A stretch of 29,203 bases of DNA from CAZUVM01 sp964623885 (GCA_964623885.1 CAZUVM010000127.1:1-29203), one strand, 5' to 3'; counted from the stretch's first letter, positions 1-9,332 are shown. Notes: generated by a model from the letters alone, not told the origin. Numbers and translations are program-made.

Positions 1-118
1 GCGCGCCTAACGGGACCTGGACGCGGCTGCCTACCGTGAGCTGCGCTTCAAGCCCCGGCGGCACGAGATAATCGAACTCCTTGCGGAGGGCCAGTTCGAG
101 CGTGACGCGAGCAATCAC
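1..118 (-). CDS. priA: primosomal protein N' (PriA), N-terminal fragment
   Basis: This is the first 39 or so codons of a gene that runs off the left edge. Read on the minus strand, the protein begins VIARVTLELALRKEFDYLVP and continues to VGSRVQVPLGA. This matches the 3'-end-binding domain at the extreme N-terminus of the replication-restart helicase PriA, where an FDYLVP segment and a VG.RV.VP.G strand are typical. The start is taken as GTG at 118. The frame stays open upstream to a stop near position 210, but it contains no ATG there, and PriA proteins usually begin just before the ARV strand. No clear ribosome binding site is visible. It lies downstream of the TSUP permease gene on the same strand. 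The helicase and zinc-binding parts are outside the window, so completeness cannot be judged. Confidence 0.75.
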   Translation of the reverse strand, partial: MIARVTLELALRKEFDYLVPPGLEAQLTVGSRVQVPLGA

Positions 119-134
119 AAGCAGGAGTTGAACA

Positions 135-158
135 ACAAAGAGACAAAGTGACAAAGAA
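135..158. repeat. 8-bp tandem repeat, three units
   Basis: Three consecutive octamers begin with ACAAAG (ACAAAGAG, ACAAAGTG, ACAAAGAA). They lie between the stop of the TSUP permease gene and the putative priA start. The repeat is short and purine-rich and could be a slippage product. No function is claimed. Confidence 0.6.
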
Positions 159-213
159 GAAATGAAATTGGCGCGGCTGCGGCTTTGCTCCTTCCAGTCT
201 GTCACTGCTTCAC

Positions 214-984
214 TTACCGCCGGAAGTTATCGTATATCAATTTGGCGGTGAGAGCTAACACGACCGTTATGAAAATGGGTCGAATGAAGTTTGTTCCGCG
301 GGTGATCACCATGCGCGAGCCCAGCCGAGCGCCGGCTAACTGGCCTATGCCCATTACGAGGCCAGCTACGAAGACGACTTTGTGGCCTAACAAGAAGAAC
401 ACCAACGAACCTGCGTTGCTTGCAAAGTTCATCACCTTGGTGTAAGCCGTTGCTCGAGTGAGATTGAACCCGAGCCATATTACATAGGCCATTGCCCAAA
501 AGGTTCCAGTACCAGGACCGAAAAAGCCGTCGTAGAATCCGATTCCCAGCCCGAAGAGCGCGTCGAACCAACTTCGTGCCATGCGGGGTTCACGATTTTC
601 GGCACCTAAACGCGGCTTGAGGAGCAAGTAAACGGCGATAACTGCTAAAAGGACGGGGATTGCTCGGCGTAGAAGTGAGGGATTGATTTGCTGGACCGCA
701 ATGGTGCCCAGGATCGAACCACAGAGCGAATACGCAAAGCCGCGGACGCAGTCGTTCAGAGGCACAGCTTTGGCTTCCGCGTAATGCCACGCGGCGCTGC
801 CGGAGCCAAAGGTGGCCTGGAGCTTGTTCGTTCCAAGTGCTTGCTGTGGACTAAATCCAAAGCTGAGCAAGACGGGCAAGGTTATCAGTCCGCCGCCGCC
901 GGCAATTGAGTCGACGAACCCGGCGGCGAGACCGGTAACGAACAGGAGCGGTAACTGCCAGATTTCAGCAGTTTCAGGATTCAT
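214..984 (-). CDS. TSUP/TauE-SafE family sulfite or organosulfonate permease
   Basis: This is a polytopic inner-membrane protein of about 256 residues, normal for the TSUP (DUF81, TauE/SafE) family, whose members move sulfite, sulfoacetate or related anions. The N-terminal repeat carries the family signature GFVDSIAGGGGLITLP followed by ALGTNKLQ. The second repeat has GFYDGFFGPGTGTFW and an FASN segment. These paired Gly-rich half-repeats are typical. The frame is open back to 1212, but ATG at 984 is chosen because the preceding codons are the antisense-like extension over the upstream gene, an AGAAG stretch lies just upstream, and the encoded protein then begins immediately before the first membrane segment. 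It overlaps the last 11 bases of the YfhO-like gene, which suggests translational coupling. The substrate cannot be read from sequence. Confidence 0.88.
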   Translation of the reverse strand: MNPETAEIWQLPLLFVTGLAAGFVDSIAGGGGLITLPVLLSFGFSPQQALGTNKLQATFGSGSAAWHYAEAKAVPLNDCVRGFAYSLCGSILGTIAVQQINPSLLRRAIPVLLAVIAVYLLLKPRLGAENREPRMARSWFDALFGLGIGFYDGFFGPGTGTFWAMAYVIWLGFNLTRATAYTKVMNFASNAGSLVFFLLGHKVVFVAGLVMGIGQLAGARLGSRMVITRGTNFIRPIFITVVLALTAKLIYDNFRR

Positions 985-3448
985 TCTTCTGCATCCGAGG
1001 ACTTCGCAGCCAGGCTGTCGCGCAGCCGATCGCGAGCAGGAGCGACAACGCTGCACCGACTTCGAAAGCGCGGTCTTCATAGGCAACACGGAGCCGATGG
1101 GTTCCGGCAGGGACGAGAACGGCTTGAAACGCGTAGTTGGCGCGCAGCAACGGTGTGGGCTGGTCATCAAGATAGGCACGCCACCAATGATAATATGTTT
1201 GGGAAAGGACAATCAGCGAAGGCGCCGCAGCCTTGATTTGCAGATCACCAATCATTTTTGTCTTCTGATTTCTGGGTGCCGGCTCGAATGAAACCTGAGC
1301 TTGAGTTTGATTTGTTATGGAGACGAGGGTTTTAGCTTCGGGGAGCAGCAGAACCATTATGCGGGGATCGAATCGGCGGCTAAACAGAGCGGGCAAGGCA
1401 TCTTTGTCGCCCAGGAAAATAGGCTTTTGTCCGGCTGTGGCCAGCGGGAGGAATGTTTCGCGTGGTTGCCATTCAAAAAACTTTCCTGGAGTGGTTAGTT
1501 GGGAAATGGAAAGAAAATCAAGCAACTGAGGCGAGGGCAGGTTTGTGAAGCTGTATAGAGCAGATCCCAACTCGCCGCATTCGCGCGGATAAAGCGAAAG
1601 AAATCCATCCACCTTTGGCACGTCGTCCAGGAGATTGCAGTCGGCGAAATACCCGATTCGTTTCACGAGGAAGTTATCCTTGAAGTCGCTTACGAGGAAT
1701 TGACGAAACTTGTTGTTCGCCTCCGGCGAGAGCATTGCTCGTGATTGTGTGAGTTCCGGTTGCGGGTTCATGGCGAGTTTCTGGCGCGCAAGCCCGGGCG
1801 TGTAGACGAAAGACGGCACCGTGGGGTTCTGGGAAGGTTCATGGGTCCAGACATCGACCCAAACCAGGAGCAGCAGGAGCAGAGGCAGGAGCGGTTTTAA
1901 CTTTGCTTCCCAGGCGGGCTTTACTGGATTGGTGTTGAGTTTGTCGGTGCTCGATTCTGAGCTCGCCGGGAACAAGCAGAACAAAACGAGGACGGTAAGA
2001 ATTAGGACTACCGCGCGACTGAAACCATTGGTCAGAGTGTTGTGAATGTCGTCGGTGGGAAATGGAAAACGCCATGCGCAATAGAGAATGATTCCTATGA
2101 GCGCAAGCAGAACACCGCCCAGCAACAAAATGCGGCTTTTGTTTTGCCGATCTTGCCCCGATCTCAATTGAGCCATGGCGAATGCAGAGAGCAGTGGGAC
2201 GGCAAAAGTGACGACCGTTAGGTACTTCACCGGGTACGTCATGAAGCTGAGCTGTGGGATCAGGTGACGCAGCCAACGGCCGACTAGGACCTGATCTCCG
2301 AGAGCCAGCAGCAGAGCGAGAACAAGGGCGACTTTCAGAAAACGCGCGCGAGCGTTGCGTGCCCCCCAAACTGCAATTAATGCGAGCAGCAACGGCGCGA
2401 GGCCAAGGTAGTATGATGAGGTCCACGCTTGCTCGTATTGAAAAAACAAGCCTTTGCTCCAACGCTGGCCAAAGGCCATGGGGACGAGGAAATTGGCCCA
2501 ACCCCAACCGGGCATTGACCAGCGAGTGTCAGCGTATCCTTGCTCGCGCTGGGAATGGGCGGCGAGATCGAGAAACGGGAAGAGTTGAGCGGCGGCCAAA
2601 CCCGCAACGAGAACTACGATAGTTGGAAATCGCCAGAGCAGCGTTTGGGGAGGGGCGCTTTGCGATCCGCAAGCTAAGCGCTGGCGCCAGGCTTGCCAGG
2701 TTTCCCTCAACCAAAGCCCAAGGCAAATGAGCCAAGTAAACAGAATCGTTTCCGGACCACCGGCCAGCATTTGGAGAGCGCCGACGACGGCAGCCAGAAC
2801 AAGTTGGCGTCCCCCCAACCGCCAGCCCCTCTCAACGCACAGCACGACCCAAGGCATCCAGCTCAGGGTAGCGATGTGACTGGGCCACATCAGAAGATTG
2901 AGAGTGAATCCGTTAAACGCAAAACCGAGTCCTGCCACGGCTGCGCCGAGGCGATTGTTGGTCCAGCGGTAGGCAAGGAAATACATGCCCAAGCCCGCCC
3001 AAAACAGGTGCGCGAGGCAGAAGAAGCTCAAAGACCAATTTAGCGGAAACAGCAGGTAAATGAGCGCAGGCGGGTAGAGAGGCATCGTATTCCACTGCGC
3101 GAGGAACGGCACGCCGCAGTTATTATATGGATTCCAAAGGGGCACTTCGCCTCTCCAAAAGCAATCCCGCTGGAATTTCGCGAGTGGGTAAGCAAAGAAG
3201 CCGTAATCCCTGACAATGAATGTTTCCACGCCGAGGAGGACTTGCGGGAACGCGGCGAAAATCAAAACGGCCAGGAGCAGAGCAAAAGCTAGTGGGCCAG
3301 GTGCCGCTTCTGCCGTCCAGTAGCTTCGCGCTGATATTGTCTCGGCTTGAGATGCGGCACCGGTGGAAGGCCCAGCCGAAACGGCCGCGTCGCTGCCGGG
3401 ATCAGGGCGGCCGTTGGTCATTGGGCCTGGCTGCTGCACAGGCTCCAC
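974..3448 (-). CDS. YfhO-like multi-spanning membrane protein
   Basis: An 824-residue integral membrane protein with about a dozen hydrophobic segments in the first 520 residues and a soluble C-terminal part closed by one last membrane helix. The early region after TM1 (VRDYGFFAYPLAKFQRD, then the short motif PLWNPY and NCGVPF) and the C-terminal segment with YYHWWRAYLDD and VPAGTHRLRVAYEDRAFEVG are typical of the bacterial YfhO family. YfhO of Gram-positive bacteria is linked to glycosylation of cell-surface polymers, and these proteins resemble GT-C type membrane glycosyltransferases; the role here is unknown. It overlaps the end of the upstream GH9 gene by about 31 bases, and its own end overlaps the TSUP gene. 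A later start at ATG 3424 is equally possible and would reduce the overlap to a few bases. Confidence 0.85.
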   Translation of the reverse strand: MEPVQQPGPMTNGRPDPGSDAAVSAGPSTGAASQAETISARSYWTAEAAPGPLAFALLLAVLIFAAFPQVLLGVETFIVRDYGFFAYPLAKFQRDCFWRGEVPLWNPYNNCGVPFLAQWNTMPLYPPALIYLLFPLNWSLSFFCLAHLFWAGLGMYFLAYRWTNNRLGAAVAGLGFAFNGFTLNLLMWPSHIATLSWMPWVVLCVERGWRLGGRQLVLAAVVGALQMLAGGPETILFTWLICLGLWLRETWQAWRQRLACGSQSAPPQTLLWRFPTIVVLVAGLAAAQLFPFLDLAAHSQREQGYADTRWSMPGWGWANFLVPMAFGQRWSKGLFFQYEQAWTSSYYLGLAPLLLALIAVWGARNARARFLKVALVLALLLALGDQVLVGRWLRHLIPQLSFMTYPVKYLTVVTFAVPLLSAFAMAQLRSGQDRQNKSRILLLGGVLLALIGIILYCAWRFPFPTDDIHNTLTNGFSRAVVLILTVLVLFCLFPASSESSTDKLNTNPVKPAWEAKLKPLLPLLLLLLVWVDVWTHEPSQNPTVPSFVYTPGLARQKLAMNPQPELTQSRAMLSPEANNKFRQFLVSDFKDNFLVKRIGYFADCNLLDDVPKVDGFLSLYPRECGELGSALYSFTNLPSPQLLDFLSISQLTTPGKFFEWQPRETFLPLATAGQKPIFLGDKDALPALFSRRFDPRIMVLLLPEAKTLVSITNQTQAQVSFEPAPRNQKTKMIGDLQIKAAAPSLIVLSQTYYHWWRAYLDDQPTPLLRANYAFQAVLVPAGTHRLRVAYEDRAFEVGAALSLLLAIGCATAWLRSPRMQKNES

Positions 3449-5226
3449 AATAGGATAGCTGAGGCGGTGCCGTCCATCGTAGGTTCATTCGAAGCGTAGT
3501 CCTGGACGTCATCGTGGTAAACCGCGAGTCCTTGGAAATCGGCCAGTGGATCAGGCTCGGAAATGGTCACGCCTTTGAGCGATTTGAAAATGCGCTCGTA
3601 GACGGGACCGTCAACCAGTCCGCCGCGGACCGGTCGGTGCATCAATTCCATTGTCATCAGATGCGGATTTTTTGGGTAAACCTGGCCAATTCCGGTGAAC
3701 ATGGTGTAGCCCCAGGGATTGCGCCCCAGGAGCCAATCGCGCTGACACGCGGCGAATGCGCGGAACTGCTGGTCGCCCGTCATACGTTCATATAACAGGC
3801 ATTGAGTTGCCAAGGCGACCGTCAGATTGTTCGAGCACCAGATGAATGGGACGCCGATACGATAAGGATTCTTTTGGCTGGCGCGGATGCAGCGTTCAAT
3901 CCCTTCGCGATAGTATTCAGCCAGGAGTTTTTTCAACTTTCGATCTACAAGGTCGTACAGCCGAAGATGCCCCACATTGATGAAAGGGTAATACTGGTAA
4001 TGACCGGTTTGCTCCTTGCCCATCCAGGACTCGTCGGCAGCAAGTTGGGCGTAGCGTTTTGCATCTTTGAGGTAACGGCGCTCGCCGGTCGCGCGATAAA
4101 GCTCTGCAGCACCCCATTCCATGTCGTCGGCCCAGGTAGTTTCTTCATAACGATAGGGTGAACGATAGGAGTTTCCTTGTTGAGCGCCCTCTTTGGCGCG
4201 CCCTAATTCATACACTTCTTTACCGGCCCTGAGGCACTGCTCAGCAAAAGCATGTTGAGCGTGATCCTTCTTCCAAACTTGGTAAGCGAGCGCCATCGCG
4301 GCGGCATAGCGGCCTGCGAGGTTGGCGACGCCGGTGGAGGCACTCTGGTATTGACCGAGACCTTGCGGCCGCCCATCGGCGTAATACACGACGCGCGGGC
4401 CACCTTTGCCCCAACCGTAATCAGCGGTGTCGTTTTGCGGAAGGCGAGGCGCGATATGGTCGCGATCGTCCGCCACCTGGTGATAAAGTTGATCCGGCGC
4501 AGGATGTAACTTGAGCATCCACTCCAGTCCCCAGTGTGCTTCGTCGAGAATGTCGGGGAGACCATTGGTGCCAGGTTGACCAAGGTTCGTGACCGCATCG
4601 GCAAAGATCGGATTCTTCTTGTTCCTGCCCAGCTCATATGCCAGCAACATCTGGGCGGTCGCGTTGCCCGAGGTCAGCAGGTACTTCAATAAATCGGCTG
4701 CATCGTGCCATCCGCCGCGCACGTCGAGGTAGGTTCCATTGGTCAATGGTCCATACGCCGTCCGGCCGTCGAACGGGTGGCAAGCGGCTTCGAGATATAG
4801 GTTATAGCCACATCGCTGTTGACGCATGAATTCGAGCAGCACATCCGGAAGTTCGGAGTAGGCGCGAGAACTAATGGAGAACCTCAGCGAACGGGAATTA
4901 GCCATTAACAGCTCGTACTCCCCTGGGATTTCCAGTCTGGAGAAATCCAGTTCCACGCAGTTTTCAAGTTGTCCCCACGAGCTGCCACCGAGCGGCAACG
5001 TTTTGTCCGTGAGGCAGACCCGTTTTGTGCCGGCAACTACTACGATGAAAACTTTCGGCAGTGGCGATTTCGAGAACGCAATCGCGGTTTTGGTATCTTT
5101 GGGCAGGAAACCAAGCTGGCTGGCACGGAGAAAGATTTCGGCGCCGTGGATGCTGACATTGCCAACCCACGTCGCCAAAAGAAACATGAGCGAACCGTAG
5201 CAACCGATGCGCTTTCGCAGAGTCAT
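3418..5226 (-). CDS. glycoside hydrolase family 9 (endoglucanase-like), secreted
   Basis: About 602 residues from ATG at 5226. The chosen start gives a clean signal peptide (MTLRKRIGCYGSLMFLLATW, cleavage near the GA after VSIH); the open frame upstream begins only with TTG. Next comes an Ig-like N-terminal domain of the CelD_N type (about residues 30-120), starting IFLRASQLGFLP, then the GH9 (alpha/alpha)6 catalytic domain. The catalytic base region GGWHDAAD is at about residues 171-178, with its second Asp in the usual place, and the acid region DYASNEPTMD, with the Glu at about residue 581, is close to the C-terminus. Both are present, so the enzyme should be active on a beta-glucan, probably cellulose-like or an oligosaccharide. 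It is first in the minus-strand set with the YfhO-like and TSUP genes. It starts only about 60 bases from the divergent serine acetyltransferase gene. Confidence 0.92.
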   Translation of the reverse strand: MTLRKRIGCYGSLMFLLATWVGNVSIHGAEIFLRASQLGFLPKDTKTAIAFSKSPLPKVFIVVVAGTKRVCLTDKTLPLGGSSWGQLENCVELDFSRLEIPGEYELLMANSRSLRFSISSRAYSELPDVLLEFMRQQRCGYNLYLEAACHPFDGRTAYGPLTNGTYLDVRGGWHDAADLLKYLLTSGNATAQMLLAYELGRNKKNPIFADAVTNLGQPGTNGLPDILDEAHWGLEWMLKLHPAPDQLYHQVADDRDHIAPRLPQNDTADYGWGKGGPRVVYYADGRPQGLGQYQSASTGVANLAGRYAAAMALAYQVWKKDHAQHAFAEQCLRAGKEVYELGRAKEGAQQGNSYRSPYRYEETTWADDMEWGAAELYRATGERRYLKDAKRYAQLAADESWMGKEQTGHYQYYPFINVGHLRLYDLVDRKLKKLLAEYYREGIERCIRASQKNPYRIGVPFIWCSNNLTVALATQCLLYERMTGDQQFRAFAACQRDWLLGRNPWGYTMFTGIGQVYPKNPHLMTMELMHRPVRGGLVDGPVYERIFKSLKGVTISEPDPLADFQGLAVYHDDVQDYASNEPTMDGTASAILLWSLCSSQAQ

Positions 5227-5285
5227 ACCGAAGTCATATCGTTTTTGAGCCAAAGAATCGAGCAACGTCTCGATTGTGTGTGAAA

Positions 5286-6278
5286 ATGATGGACCGTGTC
5301 GCAGAGTCTGGCCTGCCGCTTCTTGCCTTGACCGGCAAATTGACCCATAGTGCGGACGTGCAGTTGACGGTTACCCAAATCACTGAGCGCCTGGCGGCTT
5401 CCTACAACCAGGTCGGCGCGATCAATCAGTTGGACGGAAAGAATCTGCCGTCCAAGCATGCAATTGAGTTGATCACGAGGGATCTGCTGCGGCTTTTATT
5501 TCCGGGATTTTTTGGAGAGAAAGTTGTGCACTCATCGGAAATCAAAACCGAAACGGGCCTGCTCGTCGCTGCGGTGCTCGGCAATCTGGAGACCGAGATT
5601 GGTAAGAGCCTGGAGTATCATCCACCACCCGAGTTGCCGAAAAAGGACCTCCGGCCGGTGGCACACACTTACACGATCGAATTTCTTTCCAGCCTGCCGC
5701 GGCTTCGGGACCTGCTGCAGACGGATATCGAGGCTGCTTTTAGTGGTGATCCAGCGGCGCTGAGCAAAGAAGAGGTGATCGTGGCTTATCCTTTCATTGA
5801 GGCGATCGCCGTGCAGCGCCTGGCGCATGAGCTTTATCTCAAGAATATTCCGCTGATCCCGCGGATCATGACTGAGTGGGCGCATGCTCGAACCGGCATG
5901 GACCTGCATCCTGGCGCGCGAATTGGGACGCACTTTTTTGTCGATCACTGCACCGGGACAGTGATCGGCGAGACCAGCGAAATCGGCGACCATGTAAAGA
6001 TGTATCAAGGCGTGGGTCTGGTCGCCAAATCGCTCTCGGCCGGACAGCAGTTACGCGGACTGAAGCGCCACCCGACGATTGAGGATCGCGTCACGATCTA
6101 TGCGGGGGCCATGATTATTGGTGGCGATACGGTTGTGGGTGAACACAGCACGATCGGAGCAAATGTGTCACTTGCGGTGAGCGTGCCGGCTTACTCTCTC
6201 GTAATCCAGGAGGAAGCCAATGTGAAGGTCATGAGCAAAAAGGATCGAAAGAAAGAGCCGCCTGATTTCAATGTTTGA
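5286..6278 (+). CDS. cysE: serine O-acetyltransferase, long form
   Basis: Transfers acetyl from acetyl-CoA to L-serine, the first step of cysteine synthesis. The 330-residue chain has a long alpha-helical N-terminal half and a left-handed beta-helix made of hexapeptide repeats (from about residue 195). The catalytic Asp-His pair is in VDHCTG (D220, H221 counted from ATG 5286), and the second His is in KRHPTI (H262). All of these match CysE. The usual C-terminal GVPA-type tail is replaced by a charged tail (KKDRKKEPPD), so inhibition by cysteine may differ. The frame also allows TTG at 5274; ATG at 5286 or 5289 is preferred. It is divergent from the GH9 gene and followed after 56 bases by the DNA glycosylase gene. 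No cysteine synthase gene is nearby. Confidence 0.9.
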   Translation: MMDRVAESGLPLLALTGKLTHSADVQLTVTQITERLAASYNQVGAINQLDGKNLPSKHAIELITRDLLRLLFPGFFGEKVVHSSEIKTETGLLVAAVLGNLETEIGKSLEYHPPPELPKKDLRPVAHTYTIEFLSSLPRLRDLLQTDIEAAFSGDPAALSKEEVIVAYPFIEAIAVQRLAHELYLKNIPLIPRIMTEWAHARTGMDLHPGARIGTHFFVDHCTGTVIGETSEIGDHVKMYQGVGLVAKSLSAGQQLRGLKRHPTIEDRVTIYAGAMIIGGDTVVGEHSTIGANVSLAVSVPAYSLVIQEEANVKVMSKKDRKKEPPDFNV

Positions 6279-6334
6279 GAATTGCCGCTTCCGTCGGAGG
6301 GGATTTGTATCGCATCGATGGCTGAGTTTTCAGT

Positions 6335-7291
6335 GTGCCTGAGCTGCCGGACATAACTGTTTACCTCGAAGCGCTGCAACGGCGCGTGCTGAACCAACAA
6401 CTTAATCGGGTACAGATTCTTAGCCCATTTCTGCTGCGCACTGCGCGACCTCCAATCGACATTTTGCACGGCCGTAAAGTGTTGCAGTTGCGTCGAGTCG
6501 GCAAACGCATCGCGATTCACTTCGAGGCGGACCTCTGGTTGGTCATACACCTGATGATCGCCGGACGACTGCATTGGATCGACACTGCTCCAAACAGTGG
6601 CGAGGGGAAACGCACGGTCACCGGCCGCAGGCTCGCAGCAAAACAAGCGATTTTCCAATTTGCGTTGGGCACGTTGATTCTAACCGAAGCGGGCACAAAG
6701 CGTCGGGCCGCGGTGCATTTGGTTGCGGGTGAGGCAGCCTTGCGCGCACTTGACCCCGGCGGTTTGGAAGTGCTGGACGCTTCTTTGACTGAATTCGCGC
6801 AGGCGCTTAGGAAAGAAAATCACACCCTCAAGCGTGCGTTGACGGATCCCCACCTCTTCAGCGGCATCGGCAACGCCTATTCCGACGAAATCCTGCACCG
6901 CGCCAAACTTTCGCCAGTCGCACTTACGCAAAAACTATCAGGAGAAGAAATCCAGCGGCTGCACGACGCTACTCACGAGGCTCTCACCCTTTGGCTGGAG
7001 CGCTTGCGCGCTGAAGCTGGGGCCGGATTTCCAGAGAACGTGACCGCGTTTCGCCCCGAGATGGCGGTGCATGGGAAATTCGGCCGTTCATGCCCAGTCT
7101 GCGGCGCGAAAGTCCAACGCATCCGCTACGCTGAAATCGAGACCAACTATTGTCCAAAATGCCAAACCGGCGGCAAGCTCCTGGCGGATCGTTCCCTTTC
7201 ACTACTCCTAAAGCGCGACTGGCCGCGCACGCCGGAAGAACTCGAAGAAATGCGTGGCGCTCATTCCAGCGCTCGACCCTCAGCATCGTAA
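6335..7291 (+). CDS. formamidopyrimidine-DNA glycosylase / Nei family
   Basis: A base-excision repair glycosylase/AP lyase of 318 residues. The GTG start gives the invariant N-terminus (M)PELPD, where Pro is the Schiff-base nucleophile and Glu the next catalytic residue. The conserved Lys lies in VGKRIAIHF. The helix-two-turn-helix region includes GIGNAYSDEILHRA, with the invariant Asn that contacts the abasic site. The C-terminal zinc finger has cysteines at about residues 253, 256, 273 and 276 (CPVC and CPKC). It could be Fpg (MutM) or an Nei-like member; the chain is longer than the usual 270 residues because of a tail after the zinc finger and an insert near residue 90. It lies 56 bases after cysE, probably co-transcribed but functionally unrelated. 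Confidence 0.9.
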   Translation: MPELPDITVYLEALQRRVLNQQLNRVQILSPFLLRTARPPIDILHGRKVLQLRRVGKRIAIHFEADLWLVIHLMIAGRLHWIDTAPNSGEGKRTVTGRRLAAKQAIFQFALGTLILTEAGTKRRAAVHLVAGEAALRALDPGGLEVLDASLTEFAQALRKENHTLKRALTDPHLFSGIGNAYSDEILHRAKLSPVALTQKLSGEEIQRLHDATHEALTLWLERLRAEAGAGFPENVTAFRPEMAVHGKFGRSCPVCGAKVQRIRYAEIETNYCPKCQTGGKLLADRSLSLLLKRDWPRTPEELEEMRGAHSSARPSAS

Positions 7292-7466
7292 ATCGCATCA
7301 GATCAAGGCGCGAAAAAGCAAAGAGAGAACAAGTGGAGTCAAGACATAACCCGGAAACTGTTGCGCCATGAAGGCGCCGTCGCCTGATGCGTTGCAACCC
7401 TCTGTCACTGAGCGCTCTCGTTGTGTTGCGGAACGCATCGTCCAGCGTGCCGCGCCATTTAAAACT

Positions 7467-7495
7467 TTGACCGGCTCCGCAACTTTTCATAATTT
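7467..7495 (+). promoter_or_regulatory. sigma-70-like promoter before the type II secretion-like locus
   Basis: TTGACC at 7467-7472 and TAATTT at 7490-7495 are separated by exactly 17 bases. The -10 box is about 45 bases before the ATG at 7540. It sits in a 248-base gap between the glycosylase and GspE-like genes, otherwise without a gene, and is the best promoter-like pair I found in the window. The call rests on the sequence match alone. Confidence 0.6.
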
Positions 7496-7539
7496 AGCGT
7501 GTATCAGAAGACTAATGATTCGCAGTTAGTCTAAGACAA

Positions 7540-9294
7540 ATGGCATTTATCTCTCTCAAAGAGTTTTTGTCACGCATGGATCTGGCCACTCCCGCGCAGT
7601 TTGACGAGTGGAACAAAGCATGGCGCGTGGCGACGAGCAACGGTTCGCAGGAATCGCTGCTGGCATTTATTTGCCGTGAGCGAGGTTTAGCCGAGGACGT
7701 GTTCCTGCAAAAACTGGCGCAAGCCCTGAACTGGCCATTCCTGGATTTACCCAAGCTTAAGATTCCGGCTGAGGCACGCACCCGCATCTCGACCAAGGTG
7801 GCCTTCCAGTTTTCCGTCCTGCCGACGCAGGTTCAGAATGGGACATTGCAGGTGGCGGTGAGTAATCCGTTTGACACGGCGATGCTCAACGCAGTGCGGT
7901 TTGACGCACGGGGACCGGTGCAATTTGCGCTGGCCACGCGTCCGGAAATCGAGAAAGCGCTCAAGAATTTCTACGGCGTCGGTGCCGAAACGCTCGGCGA
8001 ACTCGACACCGAAGAGGAAGCGCTTGACCTCGATTTGCCGCTGGACAAGGAAATCACCGAGAGCGACCAGGAAGCCAGCGTCATCAAGTTCGTCAACCAG
8101 GTCATCTGGGAAGCTTACAAGGACCGCGCGACCGACATTCATTTCGAGCCCGCGGAAGACGAGTTGCGCATTCGTTACCGGATTGACGGCATCCTGCACC
8201 AGACGCCAATGCCGCCGCAACTTAAGCGATTTCAAGCGGCGCTCATCTCGCGCATCAAGGTGATGTCGGGAATGAACATTTCGGAAAAGCGGTTGCCGCA
8301 AGATGGTCGTATCAATGTCCGCATCAAGGGGGAAGAAATCGATATCCGAGTTTCGACGGTGCCAACGGTTTACGGCGAGAGCGTCTCGCTGCGATTGCTG
8401 ACGCGCGGCAAGATTTTCCTGAGCCTGGACAAGCTGGGTTTTTCGCCGCTGGAAGAGCAGGCGATCCGGGAAATTATTATTAAACCACACGGGATTTTCC
8501 TGGTGACGGGCCCTACCGGTTCGGGCAAATCGACCTCACTTTACGCGTTTTTGAGCACGATCAATTCCGTGCACAAGCGCATCATCACCATTGAAGAACC
8601 GGTCGAATACGAACTCAAAGGGATCAATCAGATTGCGGTGAGGCCGGAGATTGGGCTTACGTTCGCTATGGGACTGCGCCACATCCTGCGGCAAGACCCG
8701 AACGTGATCATGGTGGGGGAAATCCGCGATCTTGAGACCGCCGAGATTGCGATTCGCGCCGCGCTGACCGGTCACTTGGTTTTCAGCACGCTGCACACGA
8801 ATGATGCACCGAGCGCTTTCACGCGCTTGATCGACATGGGCATCGAGCCGTTCCTGGTGGCTTCGTCCGTCGAGGCGGTCATGGCGCAACGCCTGGTTCG
8901 TACGATTTGTCCTCATTGCAAGACCGAGCAAAAGGTCGAACGCGATTACCTCCGGCGCATTGGTTTTCCTGAACAGGAAATCGAAACGGCCAAATTCTGG
9001 CGCGGCGCTGGCTGTGAAGATTGCCGGCAGCTTGGTTATCAGGGGCGCATGGGCATCTACGAACTTTTGATTCTGAACGAAGGATTACGGCCATTGATTC
9101 TGAATCGCGCCCCAGCTTCGACAATCGCCGCCCGGGCAATGGAATACGGAATGCGAACCTTGCGCACTGACGGTTGGAATAAGGTCCGCAATGGACAAAC
9201 TACCATCGAAGAGGTCTTGCGCGTCACTCAAATCGAGGAGCATCTCGACGCGCTGGTGGAAGACACGAAATCGGGAGTATGGGTCAAGAGCTAA
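7540..9294 (+). CDS. GspE/PilB-type secretion or pilus assembly ATPase
   Basis: A cytoplasmic hexameric ATPase that powers pilus or pseudopilus assembly, 584 residues, full length. The N-terminal part (about 1-150) resembles the MshEN/GspE_N domain. The catalytic part contains Walker A GPTGSGKS (324-331), the Asp box RIITIEEPVEYEL, Walker B region VIMVGEIRD (389-397) and the His box region STLHTND. The zinc-binding cysteines are at about 457/460 (CPHC) and 492/495 (CEDC). All are intact. It opens a run of secretion genes behind the promoter at 7467-7495. The next genes are GspL-, GspM- and GspD-like, so GspE of a type II-like system is favoured over PilB. No GspF platform protein or pseudopilin gene is present in the window. 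Confidence 0.93.
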   Translation: MAFISLKEFLSRMDLATPAQFDEWNKAWRVATSNGSQESLLAFICRERGLAEDVFLQKLAQALNWPFLDLPKLKIPAEARTRISTKVAFQFSVLPTQVQNGTLQVAVSNPFDTAMLNAVRFDARGPVQFALATRPEIEKALKNFYGVGAETLGELDTEEEALDLDLPLDKEITESDQEASVIKFVNQVIWEAYKDRATDIHFEPAEDELRIRYRIDGILHQTPMPPQLKRFQAALISRIKVMSGMNISEKRLPQDGRINVRIKGEEIDIRVSTVPTVYGESVSLRLLTRGKIFLSLDKLGFSPLEEQAIREIIIKPHGIFLVTGPTGSGKSTSLYAFLSTINSVHKRIITIEEPVEYELKGINQIAVRPEIGLTFAMGLRHILRQDPNVIMVGEIRDLETAEIAIRAALTGHLVFSTLHTNDAPSAFTRLIDMGIEPFLVASSVEAVMAQRLVRTICPHCKTEQKVERDYLRRIGFPEQEIETAKFWRGAGCEDCRQLGYQGRMGIYELLILNEGLRPLILNRAPASTIAARAMEYGMRTLRTDGWNKVRNGQTTIEEVLRVTQIEEHLDALVEDTKSGVWVKS

Positions 9295-9332
9295 CCCCGG
9301 GAAACGACGCGATGGAGTTCTGGAGAACTCAA

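Noticed and set aside
7747..8490. Minus-strand open frame of about 247 codons opposite gspE
   Set aside because: It mirrors the conserved ATPase coding sequence and has no independent support.
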